A stretch of DNA of 10,148 nucleotides from Thermoplasmata archaeon (GTDB taxonomy: Archaea > Thermoplasmatota > Thermoplasmata > Lutacidiplasmatales > UBA184): NCBI GenBank assembly GCA_013044425.1, contig JABEUK010000053.1, positions 1-10,148 on the forward strand. The letters run 5' to 3'. How positions within the stretch are numbered: the stretch's first letter is position 1; every line of letters starts with the position of its first letter. Under the pieces are notes generated by a model. That model was not told where the DNA came from. It ran no database searches and worked only from the letters and a program-made list of their open reading frames with translations. The translations under genes were made by a program, and so were the position numbers. This document shows positions 1 through 8,027 of the stretch, in pieces.

Positions 1-1621
1 CTTCAAACCCGAGGCCTATCGGCGGGCCGCCCGTTCGATCGAGACCCTGACGGAGGAGCTGAAGGCGGTCGCGGATCGCAAGGAGCTCGACACGATCCCC
101 GGCGTCGGGGATGCGATCGCGGAGAAGATCCAGGAGTACCTGAAGACGGGCGGGATCGCCTACTACGATCGCATCCGATCCGAGGTCCCGCCGGGAGTTC
201 TCGAACTGATGCACCTATCGGGGGTGGGACCGAAGACCGCCCGTCGGTTCTGGGTCGAGCTGCACATCACGAGCCCGAAGGAGCTGCGGGAGGCGATCGA
301 CACCCACCGCCTGGACGGGGTCTCGGGCATCGGTCCGCGCCGGATCGAGCTCCTCTGGACCGCTCTCGGCCCGACCGCCGGAAGCGCGGGCGCGCGCATT
401 CCTCTGACCGAGGCCTACGTCGTGGCGCAACGGCTCCGGGCCGCCATCCACGCGGTGGGACGAATCGAGCGGATCGAAATCGCCGGAAGCGTGCGTCGCC
501 GTCGCGAGACCATCGGGGACCTGGATCTGCTCGTCTCCAGCCCGGACGCGAAGAGGGTCTTCGACGCCGTGTCGGGGCTCCCCGGGGTCCGAGAGGTGCT
601 GCTCCGAGGGGAGACGAAGGAGACCGTTCGCCTGGATCGGGGACTCCAGGTCGACGTTCGCGTGGTCGCGTCCGATGAGTTCGGTGCGGCCCTCGTGTAC
701 TTCACGGGATCCAAGGACCACAACGTGCACCTGCGCACGATCGCTCGCGACCGAGGTCTCAAGATCAACGAATACGGGATCTTTCGGGGAGCGGAGCGTG
801 TCGGGGGCGCGACCGAGGACGAGGTATACGCGGCCTTGGATCTCGCCTGGATCCCGCCGGAGCTGCGCGAGAACCGCGGGGAGATCGAGGCTGCCGCGGC
901 CGGGACCCTTCCGGAGCTGGTGACCGAGCATGACGTGCGTGGAGAGCTCCATTGGCACGTGCCTCCCGACGCCACGACAGAGGACGTCGAGGCGACGCTC
1001 GCCGAGGCCCGACGGCGACGGATGGAGTACGTGGGCGCGGTCGTCGCCGGAACCTCGCTCGAGGGAGGATCGGTGAAGATCGGGCCGGGGGCCCTGAGGC
1101 GGCTCGGGGAACTCCACGGGAAGCGGCCTTCGGGGATGCCGAGCGTCCTTCTGGTCGGGGAGATCGCCGGAACGGGGGCTGGACCGGAAGGGATAGAGCT
1201 CGACTATCTCGTACGACGACCCGCGAAGAGCCCTCGGCGCGCTTCTCGAAAGGCCTCCCCGCCTACCCTACTCATCGCCCACCTCGATCCAGCCGCATCA
1301 TCGACGGGCGTCGGCACGGAGCTGCGGGCAGCGATCGACTGGGCGGCGGCCTGCGACGCAGCGCTCGAGGTGGGTCCCGGTCCGTGTCGTCTGGACTCGA
1401 TCGGGAGCGGCGAGGTTCGCGCGCGCAAGGGGACCCTCGCGATCCCCACGGGGCTCGGGGGACCGCCGGACGATCCCACGTTCCCGGTCGCCCTGGGGCT
1501 CGCCCGGCGCGCGCAGGCGAGCGCTCTCCAAATCCTCAATGCACGGAGCCGCGTAGAGATCGAACGGCGTCTCCTGCCTCGAACGGCCCGCGGAACGACG
1601 TCGGTGAGAACGCAAGCCTAG
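1..1621 (+). CDS. polX: Family X DNA polymerase (PolX) with degenerate PHP domain, N-terminus cut by window edge
   Basis: Gap-filling DNA polymerase of the bacterial/archaeal PolX family, expected to act in base excision or break repair. The first full codon is base 2; 539 residues are visible and about 25 N-terminal residues are probably missing, judged from the usual length near 570. Numbering from base 2: helix-hairpin-helix motifs at 32-43 (IPGVGDAIAEKI), 72-83 (LSGVGPKTARRF) and 107-118. The palm has GSVRRRRETIGDLDLL at 162-177 with catalytic D173 and D175, and the third Asp is D218 (LQVDV). The nucleotide-binding stretch YFTGSKDHNVHLR is at 233-245. The C-terminal third aligns with the PHP 3'-5' exonuclease. 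It keeps H317/H319 (LHWH), E387 and H427, but lacks the TDH, the SVH histidine and the TDAH motif, which reads IPTGLGG at 481-487. Inference: polymerase active, PHP nuclease probably weak or dead. The ATG at base 209 is internal, because the HhH domain continues upstream in frame. Confidence 0.95.
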   Translation, partial: FKPEAYRRAARSIETLTEELKAVADRKELDTIPGVGDAIAEKIQEYLKTGGIAYYDRIRSEVPPGVLELMHLSGVGPKTARRFWVELHITSPKELREAIDTHRLDGVSGIGPRRIELLWTALGPTAGSAGARIPLTEAYVVAQRLRAAIHAVGRIERIEIAGSVRRRRETIGDLDLLVSSPDAKRVFDAVSGLPGVREVLLRGETKETVRLDRGLQVDVRVVASDEFGAALVYFTGSKDHNVHLRTIARDRGLKINEYGIFRGAERVGGATEDEVYAALDLAWIPPELRENRGEIEAAAAGTLPELVTEHDVRGELHWHVPPDATTEDVEATLAEARRRRMEYVGAVVAGTSLEGGSVKIGPGALRRLGELHGKRPSGMPSVLLVGEIAGTGAGPEGIELDYLVRRPAKSPRRASRKASPPTLLIAHLDPAASSTGVGTELRAAIDWAAACDAALEVGPGPCRLDSIGSGEVRARKGTLAIPTGLGGPPDDPTFPVALGLARRAQASALQILNARSRVEIERRLLPRTARGTTSVRTQA

Positions 1622-2523
1622 GAGGCGACCATGCGCTCGAGCGCGCGTCGGGCGCGTGCGGCCACGTTCGGCGGCACGTCGATGACGTGGCGCATGTCGC
1701 GCAGAGAATCCCGGATGTCGCCGAGATCGATCTCCTTCATGTACGGGCAGATCGTCCCGGCATCGATCGGCAAGAACTGGGTCGTCGGGTTGATCTGACG
1801 CATCCGGTGAAGGATCCCCACTTCGGTCGCCACCAGGACCTCCGGGTCGTGGGTCTCCTTCGCGAACCGGACCATCCCGTCCGTCGACAGCACTTGGTCG
1901 ACGTGGGGGAGCGCCTGCGTGGAGCACCCGCACTCCGGGTGCGCGAGTACGGTTGCGCGGGGATGCTCGGAACGGGCCCGCGCGAGGTCCTCCGGGCGCA
2001 TCTTCGCGTGGACCGGGCAGTCCCCGACCCACACGTGCATCTTGCGGCCGGTCTGGCGACGGACGTAGTCCCCCAGGAACATGTCGGGCAGGAAGAGGAT
2101 CTCCTGATCGGCCGGGATCGAGTTCACGACGCGGATCGCGTTGGAGCTCGTGCAGCAGTAGTCGGACTCGGCCTTGACCTCGGCGGAGGTGTTGACGTAC
2201 GCCACGACCGCGGCCCCGGGATGCTCGGACTTCCAGCTCCGCAACTGATCGGCCGTGATCGAGTCGGAGAGGGCGCACCCCGCCTTGAGGTCCGGCAGGA
2301 GGACGGTCTTGGTGGGGTTGAGGATCTTCGCCGTCTCGGCCATGAAGCGCACGCCGGCGAAGAGGATCACGGGGCGGTCGGCTTCCATCGCGGTGCGCGA
2401 TAGGTACAGGGAGTCCCCGACGTAATCGGAGATGTCCTGCACCTCGGGACGTTGGTAGTTGTGCGCGAGGAGGAGCGCGTTGCGTTCCTCCTTGAGCCGG
2501 CGCACCTCGGCCTCGAGCGACAT
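1618..2523 (-). CDS. nadA: Quinolinate synthase NadA
   Basis: Iron-sulfur enzyme that condenses iminoaspartate with dihydroxyacetone phosphate to quinolinate in de novo NAD synthesis. At 301 residues it has the usual length of archaeal and short bacterial NadA. Visible family motifs: LLAHNYQRPEVQDISDYVGDS at about 18-38, LFAGVRFMAETAKIL near 54-68, and VAYVNTSAEVKAESDYCCTS near 107-126. The three expected [4Fe-4S] ligands are present: C83 (AGCALSD), C198 (HPECGC) and C259 (GTICPYMK). It is the last gene of the minus-strand run, 32 bases after nadC, which makes its product's substrate-level partner. The ATG start is preceded only by a weak GGGGA. Its TAG overlaps the TAG of convergent polX within a CTAG palindrome. 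No nadB or aspartate dehydrogenase gene is in the window to supply iminoaspartate. Confidence 0.96.
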   Translation of the reverse strand: MSLEAEVRRLKEERNALLLAHNYQRPEVQDISDYVGDSLYLSRTAMEADRPVILFAGVRFMAETAKILNPTKTVLLPDLKAGCALSDSITADQLRSWKSEHPGAAVVAYVNTSAEVKAESDYCCTSSNAIRVVNSIPADQEILFLPDMFLGDYVRRQTGRKMHVWVGDCPVHAKMRPEDLARARSEHPRATVLAHPECGCSTQALPHVDQVLSTDGMVRFAKETHDPEVLVATEVGILHRMRQINPTTQFLPIDAGTICPYMKEIDLGDIRDSLRDMRHVIDVPPNVAARARRALERMVAS

Positions 2524-2555
2524 CGCTTCCCCAGCGTTCTAGTTCGCGTCGTGTC

Positions 2556-3440
2556 TTAAGCCCGGTGCGTCGGGCGGACCTGCATGTGGAACGGTAGCGC
2601 GGCCGCCGAATGGGTGAGGGCCCCGAGGCTCAGCGCATCGGCGCCCACCCCGGCATACGCCCGCACGTTCTCCGGCGTGAGGCCTCCGGACAGCTCGATC
2701 CAGCGGCCGGAACGAAGACCGGCCCGGCGGAGGGCACCCACGATCTCTCGCGCGCGGGCGGGGGTCGCGTTGTCGATCAGGAGGCGGGAGACTCCGGCCC
2801 GGGCGACCGCGATCGTTTCTCGAACGTTGCGCACCTCGACCTCGATCCTCGGGGCTCGGCCGCGGGGCGAGCGGAGCCGGGCGAGCGCCAGACCGAGCGG
2901 AACGATGGCGAGATGGTTGCCCTTCAGGAGGACCGCGTCGGAGAGGTCCCGCCGGTGGGGATGTCCTCCGCCATGAACGACCGCCTCCTTCTCGAGATCC
3001 CGCAACCCCGGAGTGGTCTTGCGCGTCGCCCAGATCTGGGGGGGGTGGGGTGCGGAGCGTACGCGCCCGACCGCCTCCGCGGTCGCGGTCGCGATCCCCG
3101 ACAGGTGCATCAGATAGTTCAGGACCGTCCGCTCCACGCCCAGCATGCGACGGGCGTCTCCCCGCAGGACGAGGACCACGGTCCCACGGCGGAGCCGACT
3201 GCCGTCCCGAAGTCTCCGAACGACTCGCAGACCCCCGATCCGAGCGCACGCGAGGGCGGGCGCCATCCCGGAGAGGCGGCCCGAGGCCTGGGCGATCACC
3301 CGCGCCTCGGCGGGGGCGGGACCGCGCAGCACGAGCGAGGTCGTCCGGTCGGAGCGAAATCGGTCTTCCTCGAGCGCCTCCCGTGCGGCTCGAGCGACCG
3401 ACGAATCCTTCGACCCCGCCCGGGGGTGCCGCGGTGCCAT
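2556..3440 (-). CDS. nadC: Nicotinate-nucleotide pyrophosphorylase (quinolinate phosphoribosyltransferase)
   Basis: Converts quinolinate and PRPP to nicotinate mononucleotide, CO2 and PPi, the step after NadA. The protein has 294 residues, a normal length. Recognised motifs: EEDRFRSDRTTS near 24-35, GVERTVLNYLMHLSGIATAT at 101-120, ATRKTTPGLRDLEKEAV at 138-154 (R140, K141), GGGHPHR at 157-163, IEVEV at 199-203, LIDN at 221-224 and ELSGGLTPENV at 249-259. Oddity: the usual KDNH in the active-site loop reads KGNH (173-176), so an Asp found in most family members is Gly here. All other active-site residues look intact, so I still expect function. The C-strand carries an 8-base C run (3038-3045) without loss of frame. 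The ATG at 3440 has no Shine-Dalgarno; no alternative start lies in the 25 bases back to the gcvT stop. Confidence 0.94.
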   Translation of the reverse strand: MAPRHPRAGSKDSSVARAAREALEEDRFRSDRTTSLVLRGPAPAEARVIAQASGRLSGMAPALACARIGGLRVVRRLRDGSRLRRGTVVLVLRGDARRMLGVERTVLNYLMHLSGIATATAEAVGRVRSAPHPPQIWATRKTTPGLRDLEKEAVVHGGGHPHRRDLSDAVLLKGNHLAIVPLGLALARLRSPRGRAPRIEVEVRNVRETIAVARAGVSRLLIDNATPARAREIVGALRRAGLRSGRWIELSGGLTPENVRAYAGVGADALSLGALTHSAAALPFHMQVRPTHRA

Positions 3441-3465
3441 CGCTCGGAGAGCGGATGCGCGATAA

Positions 3466-4656
3466 TTACGCTGGTGCCTTCGTCGCGGGGAGGAACGGAA
3501 GGGGAACGACCTCGGCGGGCACCTCGCGTCCTCGCAGTTCCAGTTCGACCCGCGTGCCCGGCTGCGTGTACTCCTTCGGGAGGTACGCGAGCGCGATGCC
3601 GACGTGCAGGTTGGGAGAGAGTCCTCCGCTCGTCACGGTCCCGATCGGCTGCCCCGCTCGATGGATGGGGGTCCCGTGGCGGGGGACGGCCCCTTCGGAG
3701 TTGACGCGCAGGCCCACCAGGCGCTCGGCGGGCCCCTCCTTCTGCTCGGCCTCCAGGGTCTCTCGGCCCACGAACGGATGGTCGAACTCGACAAACCGAT
3801 CTTGGCCGGCCTGGATCGGCGAGCGATTCCGCAGGAACTCCTGGCCCGAGAGCAGGTAGCCCTTCTCCAGGCGCAGCGTGTCGCGCGCCCCGAGCCCGCA
3901 CGCAAGCGCACCGCCCTGGACGAGGCGATCGGCGACCGCGCTCGCCCGATCTCCCGGCAGGAACAGCTCGTAGCCCAGTTCCCCCGTGTATCCGGTCCGG
4001 CTGACGAGGATCCGATGCGCGAGATCGCCCGGGAGCGCCCCCCCGATCGTCCCGTCATGGGCTCCGGGATCGCCCCGCTCCGCGGGGAAGAACCGGCTTC
4101 GGTAGAAACCGAGAGCGGCGAGCGACCAGCCGAACTCCTTCTCGAGCAACGCCCGCGACCGCGGACCTTGGAGTGCGAGGATGGTCACGTGACCGTTCCA
4201 CCGCTCGATCGTGGTGTCGGGGTGGCGATGCTGTTGGAGGATGAGCTGGATCTCGAACGCGCGGCCCGCGTTCGGGACCACTAGGTACGATGGGGTCGGT
4301 CCGGCACCGGCATCGAGACGCGTGATCAGGAGGTCGTCGACGATGCCGCCGCCCATCTGGAGGAAGAATCCGTACTTCACCTGTCCCGGGGCGATCTTCT
4401 CGACGTTGATGGTCGTTCGGCGGGAGAGCAGGGCCGCCGCGGTCCCACCGGCGACGGTGAGGATCCCCATGTGGCCGACGTCGAACAGGCCCGCTCCCGT
4501 TCGCACGGCCATGTGCTCGGCGATGATGCCCGAGTAGTACAACGGCATCTCCCAGCCCGCGAACGGGACGAGATGCGCCCCGTGCGCGCGGTGGAAGTCG
4601 ATCAGGGGCGTCTGCAGCAGCTTCACCCTCGGTACGTCGCCGGCGACCTCCGTCAT
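3466..4656 (-). CDS. gcvT: Glycine cleavage system T protein (aminomethyltransferase)
   Basis: Transfers the methylene carbon from aminomethyl-lipoyl H protein to tetrahydrofolate, releasing ammonia; a cytoplasmic partner of GcvP and GcvH, neither of which is in the window. It has 396 residues. Motifs: TPLIDFHRAHGA near 16-27, PFAGWEMPLYYSGI at 31-44, GLFDVGHMG at 56-64, GGGIVDDLL at 102-110 holding the catalytic Asp (D107), VSRTGYTGELGYELF at 218-232, GLGARDTLRLEKGY at 254-267, and VTSGGLSPNLHVGIALAYLP in the C-terminal beta-barrel. About 18 extra residues rich in Gly, Ala and Asp (191-214) precede SRTGYTGE compared with typical GcvT. The ATG follows the purP stop by one base (TAACATG); a GGAG lies 13 bases before it, rather far. 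GTG at codon 11 (4624-4626) is a less likely alternative. The retained Asp argues for true T protein rather than the YgfZ/sarcosine-dehydrogenase-like relatives. Confidence 0.94.
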   Translation of the reverse strand: MTEVAGDVPRVKLLQTPLIDFHRAHGAHLVPFAGWEMPLYYSGIIAEHMAVRTGAGLFDVGHMGILTVAGGTAAALLSRRTTINVEKIAPGQVKYGFFLQMGGGIVDDLLITRLDAGAGPTPSYLVVPNAGRAFEIQLILQQHRHPDTTIERWNGHVTILALQGPRSRALLEKEFGWSLAALGFYRSRFFPAERGDPGAHDGTIGGALPGDLAHRILVSRTGYTGELGYELFLPGDRASAVADRLVQGGALACGLGARDTLRLEKGYLLSGQEFLRNRSPIQAGQDRFVEFDHPFVGRETLEAEQKEGPAERLVGLRVNSEGAVPRHGTPIHRAGQPIGTVTSGGLSPNLHVGIALAYLPKEYTQPGTRVELELRGREVPAEVVPLPFLPATKAPA

Positions 4657-4657
4657 G

Positions 4658-5815
4658 TTACGTTACGATCTCCGTCAATCGCTCGGATTCGAGGGCCCGG
4701 CGGATCTCGAGCGCGATCCGACGGCCGGAACTCATCGGACCCCGGTAGAGCGCGTTGCCATACGGGTGTCCCAGGGCGAGGTGCACGTTCGTTCCACCGC
4801 CGATCCGGGCCGCGACGTCGAAGACGATCGGGTGCGCTTCGCGGTCGATGCACGTCTGCAGGCAGAACGGTCCGATGATCCCCGGAGGGTAGCGGATCCG
4901 GGCCGCGTCCACGAACTTCTCGCCCATCCGGAAGATCTCCTCCAGGATCGACTCGCGCACCGTTAGGGTCCCGTGACCGACCACGGTGAAGTCCGGTATC
5001 CGTGCGGATTCGTGCAGCTCGAGCTGCTGCGCGGCGGGCAGGCGGACGAGGCCGTCCAGCGTGCTCTCCCGTCGCTCGTCGACGCCGAGGAGCTCGAGCG
5101 CCTCCTCGCGGGGGGCGAGGGGAGAGAAGAAGAAGTTGAAGTTGAACACCGGGCCGAGCACGTACTCCTCGATCCGGGCGCCCGCGAGATCGGCCGGCAG
5201 GATCGTACCCCGTGCCACGAGCGCGGCGGCTTTGCTCCGGTACTCCTCGGCGCTCGCCGCGGTGAAGAACCCCCGCTCGAGCCGACGCGTGGCGTGCGGC
5301 AGCTTCACGATCGAGAGCCGGTCGATCCGGTCGGGGGAGGGAATCGCCCGAGGGATCGGCACTCCGGCTCCCTCGAGCAGCGTGTAGTAGTTCTCGCGCT
5401 CGGTGCGTTCCTCGATGCGCAGCATCGCCCGTGAGCCGACGATCGGGACCCGGAACTCCTCCTCGATGGTGTCGATGGAGAGGTAGGAGGAGAAGGCACG
5501 GTTCGGAACGAACAGGACCCCGCGCTCGCGCATCTTGGCCTGCTCGGCCGCATGCGCCAGGTCCCGGAAGTGGGCGTACGTCCAGACCTCGTCGACGCAC
5601 CCCCGGCGCGGGGTGCCGTCCGGACCCCGCAGGGTGCGGAAGTAGCGGCCGTAGGTGGCGTCGCGGCCGCTCTCGCAGAACAAGAGCGAGGAGAACCCTT
5701 CGGTGACGGCGCCGTCGGCGATGTCGATCGCGGAGTGCGATCCGACGGCGCCGATCCAGGGGTGCGGGGGATACTTCTTCGCGATCTCGGCGATCTCGCT
5801 GCGAGGGAGGACCAT
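4658..5815 (-). CDS. purP: Formate-dependent FAICAR synthetase PurP (archaeal purine biosynthesis)
   Basis: ATP- and formate-dependent conversion of AICAR to FAICAR, the archaeal replacement for the folate-dependent transformylase half of PurH. The protein is 385 residues; family members are about 360. Diagnostic segments: GSHSAIDIADGAVTEGFSS at 25-43, RGVLFVPNRAFSSYLS near 98-113, IVKLPHATRRLERGFFTA at 169-186, ARIEEYVLGPVFNFNFFFS at 213-231, STLDGLVRLPAAQQ at 251-264, the ATP-grasp part GIIGPFCLQTCID at 312-324 with VFDVAARIGGGTN at 331-343, then PMSSGRRIALEI and the typical C-terminal EIVT. The family is nearly restricted to archaea, which makes this the best taxonomic clue here. It lies 13 bases after the hydroxylase large subunit; a GGAG that begins in that gene's TAG stop sits 10 bases before the ATG. 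One base separates it from gcvT, implying cotranscription. Confidence 0.96.
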   Translation of the reverse strand: MVLPRSEIAEIAKKYPPHPWIGAVGSHSAIDIADGAVTEGFSSLLFCESGRDATYGRYFRTLRGPDGTPRRGCVDEVWTYAHFRDLAHAAEQAKMRERGVLFVPNRAFSSYLSIDTIEEEFRVPIVGSRAMLRIEERTERENYYTLLEGAGVPIPRAIPSPDRIDRLSIVKLPHATRRLERGFFTAASAEEYRSKAAALVARGTILPADLAGARIEEYVLGPVFNFNFFFSPLAPREEALELLGVDERRESTLDGLVRLPAAQQLELHESARIPDFTVVGHGTLTVRESILEEIFRMGEKFVDAARIRYPPGIIGPFCLQTCIDREAHPIVFDVAARIGGGTNVHLALGHPYGNALYRGPMSSGRRIALEIRRALESERLTEIVT

Positions 5816-5828
5816 CGCTCCGGCACTC

Positions 5829-8027
5829 CTACAGGAGCTTAAGGGCGCGCGCGACGCGCTCCGGGGTCATGGGGAGCTCCGTCATCGCCACGCCCGAGGC
5901 GGCGAAGATCGCGTTGCCCACGGTCGCGGGCACCGGGATGATGGGGGGCTCGCCGAGCCCCTTCGCGCCGAACGGGCCGGCGCCGAGGAACCCTTCCTCG
6001 AAATGGACCTCGATCGGTGGGATCTCGCCGAGGGTCGGGATGCGATAGTCGAGCAGCCCGGCATTCGACATGCGCCCGTCCTCGGCCCACGTCGTCTCTT
6101 CCGTCAGGGCCGTGCCGAGGCCCATCGCGACCCCTCCCTCGATCGAGCCCTGTGCGGTCGGGAGGTCGACGACCTTGCCCGCGTCCTGGAACGCGGCGTA
6201 TCGCATGACCCGTACCGCTCCGGTCTCGGGATCGACCTGGACCATCGCCACATGCGCCGCCCCCGTGAAGTCGGTGTACGGGTAGAACGTTCCTTCCACG
6301 ACCCGTGCGGTGTCGATCTCCCCCGACACTCCGTAATGCCGGCCCTCGCCGGTGAGACCTCCGAGGGCGAGCTCGGTCGCGGTCAGGAGCGAGCGGATCT
6401 TCGCTCGGCGGCGACCGGAGACCGCCACGAGCTCGCCGTTCTCCTCGGCGAGCTGCACGGAGCCGGCGGGGACCGAGAGTCGCTTCCCGAGCTCGTCCCG
6501 AAGGGCGAGGGCTGCCTTCTGCACGGCCTGGCCGAGCGCCGCGAGCGTCCGGCTCCCGAAGACCCCCGAGTCGAACGGGGCGGAGCGCGTGTCGTGGTAG
6601 TCGACCCGCACGCGATCGCGCGAGATCCCCAGGACCGTTTCGGCTACGGCCACGATCCCCCGGATCACGCTGCCGCTGCCGATCTCCCGCTCTCCTTCGA
6701 TGATCTTCAGTTCCGTGGGCGATAGAACGAGCCGAACCTCGCCTCCCGCGCCCGTCGCCGTCGACCAGAAGCCGACGCCCACGGCCACTCCCGTGTGCGG
6801 AGCGGCGTCCTGGCTCCACGTTGCGGCGAGCGCACCGGCCCGTTCGAGGCATCGGTCGAGGCCGAACGGCCCCACCTTCTGGCCCAGATGCGTACGATCG
6901 CCTTCCTTCCAAACGTGAGCCCGTCGGAATGCGACGGGATCCACGCCCAAGCGAGCCGCGAGATGGTCCATGTGCGACTCCTCCGCAAAGACGCATTGGG
7001 GAGCCATGGGGGCCCGATGCGGTCCGAGCGGGGGCTTGTTCGTCCGGAAGGCGTACCCCTCCATCTCGATCGCCGGGATCCGGTACGGGCCCAGGATGAA
7101 CCCGATCGCGTACCCGGTCGTGAAGTCCCTCCCCGGGAGGGACGCGCCCGCGTCGAGCCGCCAGTGGACCCGTCGGCCGGCGATCCGGCCTCCCTTCACC
7201 GCGCTCTCGATCCGCACGACCGAAGGGAGGGAGGTCCGGCCCAGTTGGAACTCCTCGCGGTAGCTCAGCGCGAGTCGGACGGGTCGGCCGCTCGCCCGGG
7301 CGAGCAAGAGCGCGTACGGTTCGACGAGCGGGGCTCCTTTTCCTCCGAAGCCTCCTCCGACCCAGGTCCCCTCCACCACGATGCGCTCCTCGGGCAGACC
7401 GAGCATCGATGCGAGGTCCTCTCGAGCCCCGAACGGTGTTTGGGTGGAGGTGGTGACATGCCATACATCCCCCTGGATCTCCGCGATGCACGCGTGCGGT
7501 TCCAGGGCCACTTGGCAGACACCCGCGGTGCGGTACGTTTCGGAGAGGACGAAGTCGGCGGAACCGAACGCCGCGTCCAGGTCTCCGTGTCGCGCGAGCA
7601 CGTGGGCGATGACGTCCGGCCGGTCCGGGCCCGGATGGACGGGATCGAATCCCTCGATCTCCTCGAGGGGAGGGAGGGGCTCCACGTCCACTCGAACGGC
7701 CCGAGCCGCGCGCCGTGCGAGCTGCCGGGTCGGCGCGGCAACCGCGGCGAGGGGTTGGCTGTGGTACTGGATCCGGTCGGTAGGAAACACCGGGCGTTCG
7801 ACCGCTCCGGTCACGCCCGGGAGCAAGCGCGCCAGGTCCGCCGGTCCGATCGCGATCACTCCGTCGATCGCCCGCGCCGGTCCGAGATCGAGCGAGCGGA
7901 TCCGTCCGCGGGCCACCGGCGCGGGCACGAGGGCACCCCAGAGCATTCCCGGGACGCCGCGGTCCGTTGCGAATGCGACCTGTCCCCGTAGCTTTGCGTC
8001 GGCGTCGGGTCGGACCGTGAACGTCAC
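5829..8027 (-). CDS. Molybdenum hydroxylase large (molybdopterin) subunit, XDH/CoxL family, substrate unknown
   Basis: Catalytic Moco subunit of a heterotrimeric xanthine dehydrogenase/CO dehydrogenase-family enzyme that hydroxylates or oxidises a small substrate with water-derived oxygen and passes electrons to the Fe-S and FAD subunits. With the GTG start at 8027 it has 732 residues. That start overlaps the small subunit's TGA (GTGA) and has a GGAG 7 bases upstream; reading further upstream (to 8198) gives low-complexity Arg-rich sequence antisense in character to nothing but in-frame with the small-subunit region, so it was rejected. Motifs: LEPHACIAE at 175-183, TSTQTPFGARE at 193-203, GGGFGGKG at 224-231, GPHRAP at 335-340 (the substrate-channel Arg loop), WKEGDRTH at 373-380, GSR at 491-493, and GAKGLGEPP at 688-695ish with the catalytic base E693. 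Differences: no AYRCSFR Cys loop of form I CO dehydrogenase; Gly not Glu after GGFGGK, unlike xanthine dehydrogenase; GSG where GQG is usual (450-452). Confidence 0.93.
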   Translation of the reverse strand: MTFTVRPDADAKLRGQVAFATDRGVPGMLWGALVPAPVARGRIRSLDLGPARAIDGVIAIGPADLARLLPGVTGAVERPVFPTDRIQYHSQPLAAVAAPTRQLARRAARAVRVDVEPLPPLEEIEGFDPVHPGPDRPDVIAHVLARHGDLDAAFGSADFVLSETYRTAGVCQVALEPHACIAEIQGDVWHVTTSTQTPFGAREDLASMLGLPEERIVVEGTWVGGGFGGKGAPLVEPYALLLARASGRPVRLALSYREEFQLGRTSLPSVVRIESAVKGGRIAGRRVHWRLDAGASLPGRDFTTGYAIGFILGPYRIPAIEMEGYAFRTNKPPLGPHRAPMAPQCVFAEESHMDHLAARLGVDPVAFRRAHVWKEGDRTHLGQKVGPFGLDRCLERAGALAATWSQDAAPHTGVAVGVGFWSTATGAGGEVRLVLSPTELKIIEGEREIGSGSVIRGIVAVAETVLGISRDRVRVDYHDTRSAPFDSGVFGSRTLAALGQAVQKAALALRDELGKRLSVPAGSVQLAEENGELVAVSGRRRAKIRSLLTATELALGGLTGEGRHYGVSGEIDTARVVEGTFYPYTDFTGAAHVAMVQVDPETGAVRVMRYAAFQDAGKVVDLPTAQGSIEGGVAMGLGTALTEETTWAEDGRMSNAGLLDYRIPTLGEIPPIEVHFEEGFLGAGPFGAKGLGEPPIIPVPATVGNAIFAASGVAMTELPMTPERVARALKLL

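Noticed and set aside
952..2403. Long open plus-strand frame (483 codons) across the polX end and nadA
   Set aside because: Arg/Gly-rich composition with no domain; it is the complement of nadA and an alternative frame of polX, both of which show clear family motifs. Long antisense frames are expected at this GC content.
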